Shown one piece after another: positions 43,300-50,512 of a stretch of 63,009 bases of DNA (positions are counted from its first letter, which is position 1; each line of letters starts with the position of its first letter). The DNA comes from Enorma burkinafasonensis (GTDB taxonomy: Bacteria > Actinomycetota > Coriobacteriia > Coriobacteriales > Coriobacteriaceae): contig NZ_LR597510.1 of the NCBI RefSeq assembly GCF_902150035.1, forward strand, positions 1 to 63,009, given 5' to 3'. The position numbers and the translations under genes are program-made. The notes under the pieces are model-generated. The model was not told where the DNA came from. It was given only the letters and a program-made list of their open reading frames with translations, and searched no databases.

Positions 43300-44580
43300 A
43301 TGCAAGAGCATATCGGCACCACGTGCGTGCAAGGCGGGTACCGTCCGGGTGACGGCGAGCCGCGCCAGGTCCCCATCTACCAGTCCACCACGTGGAAGTA
43401 CGATACCTCCGAGCACATGGGGCGCCTCTTCGACCTCGAGGAGGCCGGCTACTTCTACACGCGCCTGCAGAACCCCACGAACGACTACGTCGCCCAGAAG
43501 ATCTGCGAGCTCGAGGGCGGCTCGGCCGCGATGCTCACGAGCTCCGGCCAGGCGGCGAACTTCTTCGCCGTCTTCAACATCGCCGGCTGCGGCGACCACG
43601 TCGTGGCGAGCTCCGCGATCTACGGCGGCACGTTCAACCTGCTCGCCCACACGCTCGAGCGCATGGGCATCGAGAGCACGTTCGTCGCGCCCGACTGTAC
43701 CGACGCCGAGCTCGAGGCGGCGTTTAAGCCCAACACGAAGGCCGTCTTCGGCGAGTCCATCGCCAACCCCGCCCTCGATGTGCTCGACATCGAGCGCTTC
43801 GCCGCCGCCGCGCACGCGCACGGCGTGCCGCTCATCGTGGACAACACGTTCCCCACGCCCATCATGTGCCGTCCCATCGAGTGGGGCGCCGACATCGTGA
43901 CGCACTCCACCACCAAGTACATGGACGGCCACGGCGCCGCCGTGGGCGGTGCCATCGTGGACTCCGGCAACTTCGACTGGGAGGCGCACGCCGACAAGTT
44001 CCCTGGCCTCACCACGCCGGACGAGACCTACCACGGCGTCGTCTACACGCAGAAGTTCGGGCAGGCCGGTGCCTTCATCACCAAGGCGACCTCGCAGCTC
44101 ATGCGCGACTTCGGCTGCATCCAGAGCCCGCAGAACGCGTTTCTGCTCAACATGGGCCTGGAGAGCCTGCACGTGCGCATGCCCCAGCACGTCAAGAACG
44201 GCCAGGCCATGGCCGAGTTCCTCTCTGGGCATCCCAAGGTCCGCTTCGTGAAGTACCCGGGCCTCCCGGGCGACCCCTGGCACGAGCTGGCGCTCAAGTA
44301 CATGCCCAACGGCACCTGCGGCGTCGTGAGCTTCGGCTTTACCGGCGGGCGCGCCGCGGCCGAGGAGTTCATGAAGAACCTGCGCGTCGCGCAGATCGCC
44401 ACCCACGTGGCCGACGCCCGCACCTGCGTGCTGCACCCCGCGAACGCGACGCACCGCCAGATGACCGACGCGGAGCTCGAGGCGGCCGGCATCGCGCCCG
44501 ACATGGTGCGCCTGTCCTGCGGCATCGAGGACACGCAGGACCTCCTCGACGACGTCGCGCAGGCCCTCGAGCACTGCTAG
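43300..44580 (+). CDS. metY: O-acetylhomoserine aminocarboxypropyltransferase (sulfhydrylase)
   Basis: A 426-residue Cys/Met-metabolism PLP enzyme. The PLP lysine lies in HSTTKYMDGHG; other family marks are YTRLQNPTNDYV, SSGQAANFF, IVDNTFPTP and LSCGIEDTQDLL. Length and the TTWKYDTSEHMG start fit the sulfhydrylase rather than cystathionine enzymes. It makes homocysteine from O-acetylhomoserine and sulfide. ATG 43300 follows TTAGGAG. The next gene begins 4 bp after its stop. Confidence 0.92.
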   Translation: MQEHIGTTCVQGGYRPGDGEPRQVPIYQSTTWKYDTSEHMGRLFDLEEAGYFYTRLQNPTNDYVAQKICELEGGSAAMLTSSGQAANFFAVFNIAGCGDHVVASSAIYGGTFNLLAHTLERMGIESTFVAPDCTDAELEAAFKPNTKAVFGESIANPALDVLDIERFAAAAHAHGVPLIVDNTFPTPIMCRPIEWGADIVTHSTTKYMDGHGAAVGGAIVDSGNFDWEAHADKFPGLTTPDETYHGVVYTQKFGQAGAFITKATSQLMRDFGCIQSPQNAFLLNMGLESLHVRMPQHVKNGQAMAEFLSGHPKVRFVKYPGLPGDPWHELALKYMPNGTCGVVSFGFTGGRAAAEEFMKNLRVAQIATHVADARTCVLHPANATHRQMTDAELEAAGIAPDMVRLSCGIEDTQDLLDDVAQALEHC

Positions 44581-44584
44581 CGCC

Positions 44585-45529
44585 GTGGGCACCCGCTCGT
44601 TCGCGTTCCCGAGCGCCGATGGCGCCTCGACCGTCCGCGCCCGCCTTTGGGTACCGGACGGCTCCGGGGCGCCCGCGCGCCCGCGCGGGCTCGTGCAGAT
44701 TGTGCACGGGATGTCCGAGCACATCGGCCGCTACGAGCGCTTCGCCGGCGAGCTTGCCGACTCGGGCTTCGCCGTCGTCGCCCACGACCAGATCGGCCAC
44801 GGCGCCACCGCGGCTGCGGGCGATCTGGGCCATCTGCCGGTCGATGGGGGAGCGGAATGCCTCATCGCCGACGTCGCGGAGGCCCGCGCGCGGGCCGAGG
44901 GGCTCTGCGGCGCGGACGGGCTGCCCTACATCCTCTTCGGTCACTCCCTCGGCAGCTTCATCGCCCGCGTGTACCTCACGCGGGCTGCCGATGTCGCCGC
45001 CGCGATCGTCTGCGGCACGGGCCAGCAGCCGCTCGCGCTCGCCCGTGCGGGCAACCTGCTCTGCCGAGTCCTCGCCCGCGTGCGAGGAGAGCGGTCGCGC
45101 AGCCCGCTCGTGCACGGCCTCGCCGTCGGCGCCTACGGGCGCGCGATACCGGGTGCGCGCACGGACTTCGACTGGCTCTCGCATGACCCCGCCGTGGTGG
45201 ACGCCTATATCGGCGACCCGCTCTGCGGGCGCGAGTTCACCGTCGGGGGCTACGCCGCGGTGACGGCGCTCGCCGCTGCGGCCCAGGACCGCTCGCGGGC
45301 GCGACGGATCCCCTCCGGGCTTCCGATGCTCTTCATCGCGGGAGAGGGCGACCCGGTGGGCGATTTCGGCCGCGGCGTGCACCGCGCGGTCGGGCAGTAC
45401 CGCGCGCTCGGCATGGATCGCGTCGAAGAGATCGTCTACCCGGGACTTCGTCACGAGATCCTGAACGAGCCGGAACGCGGTCGCGTCGTCGCCGACATTC
45501 TCGCGTGGCTCGAGGGGCTCGGCCTCTAG
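44585..45529 (+). CDS. Alpha/beta hydrolase (monoacylglycerol lipase/lysophospholipase-like)
   Basis: A 314-residue cytosolic serine hydrolase of the Hydrolase_4 family. The oxyanion region QIVHGMSEHIGRYERFA is diagnostic, the nucleophile is in FGHSLGSF, the acid in AGEGDPVGD, and the histidine in GLRHEILNE. Substrates are probably lipid esters. It starts at GTG 44585, close behind metY, with no separate ribosome site visible, so coupling is likely. Confidence 0.87.
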   Translation: MGTRSFAFPSADGASTVRARLWVPDGSGAPARPRGLVQIVHGMSEHIGRYERFAGELADSGFAVVAHDQIGHGATAAAGDLGHLPVDGGAECLIADVAEARARAEGLCGADGLPYILFGHSLGSFIARVYLTRAADVAAAIVCGTGQQPLALARAGNLLCRVLARVRGERSRSPLVHGLAVGAYGRAIPGARTDFDWLSHDPAVVDAYIGDPLCGREFTVGGYAAVTALAAAAQDRSRARRIPSGLPMLFIAGEGDPVGDFGRGVHRAVGQYRALGMDRVEEIVYPGLRHEILNEPERGRVVADILAWLEGLGL

Positions 45530-45567
45530 GCAGGCCCGGTATGCAGCCGGAGGGCCGGTGCATCGTG

Positions 45568-46563
45568 CTACGGCGCGATGGGTTTTAAGACCGTGAGGGC
45601 ACCGGGCAGAAGCTCGATGGAGGCGCATTGGCCACGGACCCGCTCGCCGTCCGCCTGCATGGGGTAGTCGCGCCCCTCGAGCTCGATATCCACCCGGCGC
45701 GCCCGCTCGAAGCGGATGTAGCGCGATCCCACGTGCCCTCCGTTCTTCGCCCGGAGCAGCAGCCCGAGCGCGGTCACGCGCGTCGCGCGGCCGCTCGCGA
45801 TGCACACGTCGAACAGGCCGTCCGTCGGGTCGGCGTCGGGGCAGATATGGAAGCCCGAGCCGTACGTGGGCCCCAGCTGCACGGCCATGATGAAGGTGCG
45901 GAAGCGCTCGGCGTCTCCGCCATCGAGCGCTATCTGGGCGGGGTAGGGCTGGAACCGGCGCGCGAGGACGTCGACGCCGCTCGCCATGTAGAGGGCGTTG
46001 CCGGTGAGGTGCGTCTTCTCGCGCAGCTCGTAGGTGCCGATGGCGACCGCCGCGTCGAGCCCGAAGGAGAACGTCTCGACGAAGTGCTCGTGCGCGCTCG
46101 GCGGCTCCCCGGCGGCGCGCGCCTCGCGGTCGCTCCAGAGCGAGAGCCGGCCCACATCGAACGGCACGCGCTCGCAGGCGAGGTAGCGCGCGAGGCTCCC
46201 TCCTGTGAAATCGCTCATGCCGAGCGTTCGCGCGAAGTCGTTGCCCGACCCCACGGGCACGACGCCCATCGCGGGGCGCCGCGCCCGGTCGATGGCCATA
46301 AGGCCGTTCGCCACCTCGTGCACGACGCCGTCGCCCCCGAGCGCGATGACCGAGTCGAAGCCCGCCGCCGCGCGCGCGAGCTCCTCGGCATGCCTTGCGC
46401 GCTCGGTGTACACGAGCTCGAACGATGCCCGGTCGTGGTGGTAGAGCGAGAGGAAGCGCTGCAGCCGCTCCGCCACGCGCTCGCTCGTCCCGAGCTGCGC
46501 CGTAGGGTTCGCGATGATGAGGGTGCGGCCAAGTTCCTCGGTCGGTATGCCGGTATCGTTCAT
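45568..46563 (-). CDS. Diacylglycerol/lipid kinase (DagK family)
   Basis: A 331-residue kinase. IIANPTAQLGTS at the N-terminus, the nucleotide motif ALGGDGVVHEVANGL, and VPVGSGNDFARTLG are the DAGK catalytic signatures; the C-terminal beta-rich part ends with MQADGER. It phosphorylates diacylglycerol or a related lipid at the membrane. ATG at 46563 follows GAGGACG on the minus strand. It converges with the hydrolase gene, which may supply lipid products. Confidence 0.9.
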   Translation of the reverse strand: MNDTGIPTEELGRTLIIANPTAQLGTSERVAERLQRFLSLYHHDRASFELVYTERARHAEELARAAAGFDSVIALGGDGVVHEVANGLMAIDRARRPAMGVVPVGSGNDFARTLGMSDFTGGSLARYLACERVPFDVGRLSLWSDREARAAGEPPSAHEHFVETFSFGLDAAVAIGTYELREKTHLTGNALYMASGVDVLARRFQPYPAQIALDGGDAERFRTFIMAVQLGPTYGSGFHICPDADPTDGLFDVCIASGRATRVTALGLLLRAKNGGHVGSRYIRFERARRVDIELEGRDYPMQADGERVRGQCASIELLPGALTVLKPIAP

Positions 46564-46674
46564 GTCGTCCTCATGGTCCGTGCCTGCTGATCTTGGCATC
46601 CATTATGGCGCATAGGCGCTCGTATTCGGGTGCGCATCGGGAAGATGGGGCATCGGTTGAGGGTGCCCGCCGCC

Positions 46675-46703
46675 TTGCCCGTACCGGGCAAAACCCGTAT
46701 AAT
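46675..46703 (+). promoter_or_regulatory. Consensus promoter of the tRNA pair
   Basis: TTGCCC (46675-46680) and TATAAT (46698-46703) are 17 bp apart, the best sigma-70-type promoter in the window. tRNA-Pro starts 16 bp after the -10 box. Confidence 0.85.
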
Positions 46704-46718
46704 GCTTCCCCGGACGCA

Positions 46719-46795
46719 CGGGACGTGGCGCAGTCTGGTAGCGCGCGTGCTTTGGGAGCACGATGCCGCAGGTTCGAATCCTGTCGTCCCGACCA
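46719..46795 (+). tRNA. tRNA-Pro (anticodon TGG)
   Basis: A 77 nt cloverleaf including an encoded CCA end. The acceptor stem is CGGGACG with CGTCCCG, the anticodon loop is CTTTGGGAG with TGG, and the T loop is GGTTCGAATCC. Confidence 0.96.
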
Positions 46796-46798
46796 TAT

Positions 46799-46872
46799 GC
46801 GGGCGTAGTTCAATGGTAGAACCCCAGCCTTCCAAGCTGATGACGCGGGTTCGATTCCCGTCGCCCGCTCCA
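46799..46872 (+). tRNA. tRNA-Gly (anticodon TCC)
   Basis: A 74 nt cloverleaf with an encoded CCA end, 3 bp after tRNA-Pro. The acceptor stem is GCGGGCG with CGCCCGC, the anticodon loop is CTTCCAA with TCC, and the T loop is GGTTCGATTCC. Both tRNAs share the upstream promoter and the terminator that follows. Confidence 0.96.
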
Positions 46873-46880
46873 GGAAAATC

Positions 46881-46920
46881 GCAGGCCAGAAGCTTAAGGC
46901 ATCTGGCCTGCTTTCGTTTT
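46881..46920 (+). terminator. Terminator of the tRNA operon
   Basis: GCAGGCCAGA (46881-46890) pairs perfectly with TCTGGCCTGC (46902-46911) over an 11 nt loop, followed by TTTCGTTTT. Confidence 0.92.
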
Positions 46921-47073
46921 GCGCCAAGGCGCGCATGCGACGTCGCACCCGGTCGCCGCCTTGCTGCGCTGCGGCGCGTGTTTCCGGCTTCGCTTCTGTT
47001 TCGCGTTGTTTCGACCGTGTTGCATCTGCGTTTCAAGAGCACGGCCGTTCCCATGGCGGGAATCGCCTCGCGC

Positions 47074-47095
47074 TACACTCTATCCGGCTAGAGTG
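47074..47095 (+). promoter_or_regulatory. gdhA promoter -10 with overlapping palindrome
   Basis: A -10-like TACACT (47074-47079) overlaps the perfect inverted repeat CACTCTA (47076-47082) / TAGAGTG (47089-47095) with a 6 bp spacer. An operator covering the -10 is a natural reading. It lies 46 bp before the start codon. Confidence 0.5.
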
Positions 47096-47140
47096 CCCGC
47101 CGTGCCACCACCGGCCGGGCATGAATTGGAGGAGGAATCG

Positions 47141-48496
47141 ATGAACTATACCCAACGTGTGATCGACGAGCTGCGCGAGCGCTACGCCGACCAGCCGGAG
47201 TTCCTACAGGCCGCGACCGAGGTCCTCGAGACCATCGAGCCCGCCGTCGCAGTCCACCCCGAGTTCGAGGAGGTCTCGCTTCTCGAGCGCCTCGTCGAAC
47301 CGGAACGCGTGGTCATGTTCCGCGTCCCGTGGATCGACGACGCCGGCAAGGTGCAGGTCAACCGCGGCTACCGTGTCGAGTTCAACTCCGCGCTCGGTCC
47401 CTACAAGGGCGGCCTGCGCTTCAACCCAACCGTTACCCTCGGCATGCTCAAGTTCCTCGGCTTCGAGCAGATCTTCAAGAACTCCCTTACCACGCTGCCC
47501 ATGGGCGGCGGCAAGGGCGGATCGGATTTCGATCCCAAGGGCAAGTCCAACCGCGAGGTCATGGCGTTCTGCCAGTCGTTCATGACCGAGCTCAGCCGCC
47601 ATATCGGCCCCAACACCGACGTCCCTGCCGGCGACCTGGGCGTGGGCGGACGCGAGATCGGCTTCATGTTCGGCCAGTACAAGCGCCTCCGCAACGAGTG
47701 GAGCGGCGTGCTCACCGGCAAGGGCCTCTCGTTCGGCGGCTCGCTCGCCCGCACCGAGGCCACGGGGTACGGTCTCGTCTACTTCGTCGACGAGTACCTC
47801 AAGAGCAAGGGCGATTCCTTCGAGGGCAAGAAGGTCGTCGTGCACGGTTCCGGCAACGTCGCCATCTACGCGGTCCAGAAGGTCGCCCAGCTCGGCGGCA
47901 CCGTGATCTCGGCTTCCGACACCAAGGGCTGGATCGAGGACCAGGACGGTATCGACTACAAGGTGCTCGAGCACATCTACGACAAGAAGCGCTCCGGTCA
48001 CGACCAGGGTGTGAGCCTCGCTATGTACATCGACGAGCGTCCCGGCGCCGTATGGCATGAGGGCGACGGCCGCGGCGTCTGGCAGCTGCCCTGCGATATC
48101 GCCCTGCCGTGCGCCCGCGAGAACACGCTTACGCTCGACGACGCCAAGACGCTCGTCGCGAACGGCTGCAAGGTCGTCGGCGAGGGCGCCAACATGCCCA
48201 CGACCTTGGAGGCGACGACCTATCTTCTGGACCACGGCGTCGCGTTCATGCCCGGCAAGGCTGCCAATGCCGGCGGCGTGCTGGTCTCGGGACTCGAGAT
48301 GAGCCAGAACGCCGAGCACCTCACGTGGACGTTCGAGGAGGTCGACGGCAAGCTCGAGAAGCTCATGCGCGACATGTTCCACAACGTCGACGACACCGCT
48401 CGTGCGTACGGTCACGAGGGGAACTACGTGTACGGTGCGAACATCGCCGGCTTCCTCAAGGTCGCCCATGCCATGATGGACCAGGGCGTGTGCTAG
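47141..48496 (+). CDS. gdhA: NADP-type glutamate dehydrogenase
   Basis: A 451-residue hexameric-type enzyme that aminates 2-oxoglutarate. Substrate-site motifs: GPYKGGLRF, TTLPMGGGKGGSDFDPKG with the catalytic lysine region, and TDVPAGDLGVGGREIG. The nucleotide domain has VVVHGSGNVAIYAVQK. Length fits the short NADP(H) form (about 450). ATG 47141 follows TTGGAGGAGGAA, a very strong ribosome site; the frame opens far upstream over the terminator and is not coding there. Confidence 0.95.
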   Translation: MNYTQRVIDELRERYADQPEFLQAATEVLETIEPAVAVHPEFEEVSLLERLVEPERVVMFRVPWIDDAGKVQVNRGYRVEFNSALGPYKGGLRFNPTVTLGMLKFLGFEQIFKNSLTTLPMGGGKGGSDFDPKGKSNREVMAFCQSFMTELSRHIGPNTDVPAGDLGVGGREIGFMFGQYKRLRNEWSGVLTGKGLSFGGSLARTEATGYGLVYFVDEYLKSKGDSFEGKKVVVHGSGNVAIYAVQKVAQLGGTVISASDTKGWIEDQDGIDYKVLEHIYDKKRSGHDQGVSLAMYIDERPGAVWHEGDGRGVWQLPCDIALPCARENTLTLDDAKTLVANGCKVVGEGANMPTTLEATTYLLDHGVAFMPGKAANAGGVLVSGLEMSQNAEHLTWTFEEVDGKLEKLMRDMFHNVDDTARAYGHEGNYVYGANIAGFLKVAHAMMDQGVC

Positions 48497-48520
48497 CCAC
48501 TTCGACCCTTGCGAGCGATC

Positions 48521-48557
48521 GGGCGGGCCGGTTCTAATATGAACCGCCCGCCCTTTC
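48521..48557 (+). terminator. Terminator of gdhA
   Basis: GGGCGGGCCGGTTC (48521-48534) pairs with GAACCGCCCGCCC (48541-48553), with one bulged base, over a 6 nt loop, followed by TTTCC. Confidence 0.85.
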
Positions 48558-48609
48558 CCGTTCGCGGTGGGCGGTCGCGCGCCTGGCGCGCGATGGATGC
48601 GGATCAGGT

Positions 48610-48759
48610 AGACATCTTTTTCGATTTTGCTCGATGTATCCTGGGAGTCTATCAGTGCGTTTTCCCAAGCAGGCGCATAGAGCGAATCCTATCCTGCGAA
48701 AACGCGCCCGCATTCCGGCCAGTGAGGCGGCCAATCGTGCAATATCGAAAAAAGTGTCT
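48610..48759. repeat. Nested inverted repeat, 26 bp outer arms
   Basis: The outer arms 48610-48635 and 48734-48759 match at 22 of 26 positions when one is reverse-complemented (AGACA..TTTTTCGAT..TTGC..CGAT). An inner pair GCGTTTTC (48657-48664) / GAAAACGC (48698-48705) is perfect and followed by further pairing (GCAGG with CCTGC). It is AT-richer than its surroundings. It looks like a small mobile-type or structured intergenic repeat; no coding frame is inside. Confidence 0.6.
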
Positions 48760-48814
48760 TACGAAGCTCGCCCAAAGGGGCGGAGCTTCCTAAACTATGC
48801 ATGGGTCGCCCCGG

Positions 48815-49861
48815 TCAACAGGGGCTGAGGCCGAATGCGCTGCGCAACCCGTTGAGAAGCTCGATCTGCTTGGGTCTGTATCCGCGCGTCCGCATCCGAT
48901 ACTGCTTTCCGGCGCGCCGGTAGAGCGCCCGCGCGATCGCCTCGAGGGATTCGATGTCCCTGAGCATGGTGTAGTTGATCGAGAACGTCACGATACCCAT
49001 CACCGCAAGCCCTGCCGCCCGCCGTTCGTCATGGATGCGGGCGCCGGGGCTGTCGTGGTCCCCTCCGTTGTATTCCATGGTCGCACGCGCGATGTCGATA
49101 TAGGCATCGCAGACGGCGTAGGGCATCCCCGATGCTGCTTGGGCATCAGGCGTGAAATCGACCCTGCGGTTCAGCTCGATCTGAACGATCCCGAAGCCGC
49201 CCCGTTCCTGGGGAGTGTGGTATTGACCTGCGATGATGGCTTCGGCGGGCGAGCGCGCGCCGTCGAGGGCGCAGCGCGCCGCCACACGAGCGGCTTTGAC
49301 CCCGTGCATGCCGGGGCTGCCCGAAAGCATCCGCTCGAGGACGCGCTTGCAGGTTGCGGGTTCGCTCTCGAGGTATCCCGGCTCACGTGAATATGGGTCG
49401 TCGGGTCGGTCATGGCGCATGGGCTGCTCGCCCAGCGAGAACCCGCCGCAGAGCTCATATGCGAGCGCCAGCGACTCCTCGAACGTATGGGTCTGGGCGT
49501 ATTGGAGGAAGGCGATCTCCGGCGAGGTCGCATACAGCCCTCGGGACACCTCCATGAGGCTCCCCTCGGGAAGGGGCACGGTGAGCAGATGGGGGCTCAT
49601 GAGCGAGGAGGGCCTTCGCGCACCGCCGGTCGACATCAAGCAGTCGATCGCGCCGCTGCCGTCCCAGAACCCGTAGCGAAGGAGCTCGCCATCATCGATG
49701 CGGCGGATGCCCGATTCGCTGCGCGCGAGCACGGAGCGCTGCTCCGGCACGGATAGTCTTCTCCAGGGGAGGTGCCCGTAGCGGCAGCGGGCGTAGCGGA
49801 TCGCGCGGAGCGCGTTCGCATGCGATATGACCGTTGTCGGAGGGTGCGATTCATCTCTCAT
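48815..49861 (-). CDS. Uncharacterised protein with a possible C-terminal DUF559/Vsr-like nuclease fold
   Basis: A 348-residue orphan. I do not recognise a named family with certainty. The C-terminal part (about 265-310) shows RATMEYNGG, then H-x-x-x-x-x-x-R and DERRAAGLAVMGI, similar in layout to the E-Y-x-G ... D-x-R-R-x-x-x-L-x-x-x-G of Vsr/DUF559 proteins in the PD-(D/E)XK group. The N-terminal half resembles regulators of the AbiEi kind only in general pattern (SRGLYATSPEIAFLQYA). Nine or more Coriobacteriia-like features cannot be checked here. ATG at 49861 has no good ribosome site, so the true start may be internal. GC use is lower than in its neighbours. Confidence 0.6.
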   Translation of the reverse strand: MRDESHPPTTVISHANALRAIRYARCRYGHLPWRRLSVPEQRSVLARSESGIRRIDDGELLRYGFWDGSGAIDCLMSTGGARRPSSLMSPHLLTVPLPEGSLMEVSRGLYATSPEIAFLQYAQTHTFEESLALAYELCGGFSLGEQPMRHDRPDDPYSREPGYLESEPATCKRVLERMLSGSPGMHGVKAARVAARCALDGARSPAEAIIAGQYHTPQERGGFGIVQIELNRRVDFTPDAQAASGMPYAVCDAYIDIARATMEYNGGDHDSPGARIHDERRAAGLAVMGIVTFSINYTMLRDIESLEAIARALYRRAGKQYRMRTRGYRPKQIELLNGLRSAFGLSPC

Positions 49862-50075
49862 GGGGGCACCCTAACGCGTCTGCCACGTGTCTGCAAGAGG
49901 GGGTATAGGTTTGCCGAGGATTGCCGTTCGCGCTCGGTGAACGGTATGCGAGCCTGTTGGAAACGAGGAAGAACCTGGGAAGATTTGGGATAGGAAGCGG
50001 TAAGGATCGAAAGCCTAGGGCGCCTTCGTCGAAGGGGGCAGGACGAGGGAGCTGGGCAGGCGCGGGGTGGCGGCC

Positions 50076-50081
50076 TATAAT
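50076..50081 (+). promoter_or_regulatory. TATAAT box of the small membrane protein gene
   Basis: A perfect TATAAT with a fair TGGGCA (50053-50058) 17 bp upstream. A CGCATGCG palindrome (50086-50093) follows at the probable transcription start. Confidence 0.55.
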
Positions 50082-50126
50082 GTCTCGCATGCGATGATGC
50101 CTGCTCCCTGAGCCCTGGAGGTTCCC

Positions 50127-50399
50127 ATGCCCGATTCCATTCCCAAAGACGTCGCGTCGATCGTGCTCGGGGCGATCTCGCTCGCGCTGTCGTTCGTGCC
50201 CGTGCTGGTGCTGCAGGTCGCGGGGATCGCGGTTGGAGCCTATGGGTTCACGCTCGCGCGCGCCGCGCGCCGCGCCGACTACCGCAAGGACCTGACCTGC
50301 ACCGTCGGCAAGATCTGCTGCGTCGCCGGCGTCGTGCTCTGCGCGCTCGGCCCGGTGCTCTACGTCGCCGGGACGGTGATCCTGGCTATCGCGGGATAG
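50127..50399 (+). CDS. Small two-helix membrane protein of unknown function
   Basis: A 90-residue protein. Hydrophobic helices lie at about 9-38 (IVLGAISLALSFVPVLVLQ) and 60-88 (ICCVAGVVLCALGPVLYVA), joined by a basic loop ARAARRADYRKD. This is the DUF4190-like pattern of small actinobacterial membrane proteins, though the match is only general. ATG 50127 follows CTGGAGG. It stands alone between its own TATAAT and the amylosucrase promoter. Confidence 0.75.
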   Translation: MPDSIPKDVASIVLGAISLALSFVPVLVLQVAGIAVGAYGFTLARAARRADYRKDLTCTVGKICCVAGVVLCALGPVLYVAGTVILAIAG

Positions 50400-50414
50400 G
50401 CCGCGCGGACGTGC

Positions 50415-50420
50415 TATAGT
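50415..50420 (+). promoter_or_regulatory. -10 box of the amylosucrase gene
   Basis: TATAGT lies 93 bp before the start codon and 15 bp after the previous stop. No convincing -35 is seen, so an activator, perhaps the AraC protein encoded downstream, could be needed. Confidence 0.4.
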
Positions 50421-50512
50421 TATCCCGGCGACAGACGATGCGCGGTGAACACGCGCGAGGGAGGCGGCGGGCGCGGTCCGTGCGCCATCTCCCGCATAAC
50501 CGGGGAGCTCAC

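Larger units (their letters stand above)
48497..48814. other. Non-coding gap with terminator and inverted repeats
   Basis: This 318 bp gap holds the gdhA terminator and then an AT-richer segment (48600-48770) with the nested inverted repeats described separately. No gene with a ribosome site was found. It abuts the 3-prime end of the nuclease-like gene on the opposite strand. Confidence 0.7.

Noticed and set aside
46919-47140. An upstream extension of glutamate dehydrogenase
   Set aside because: The open frame extends into the tRNA terminator region, while ATG 47141 has a strong ribosome site and gives the family length.
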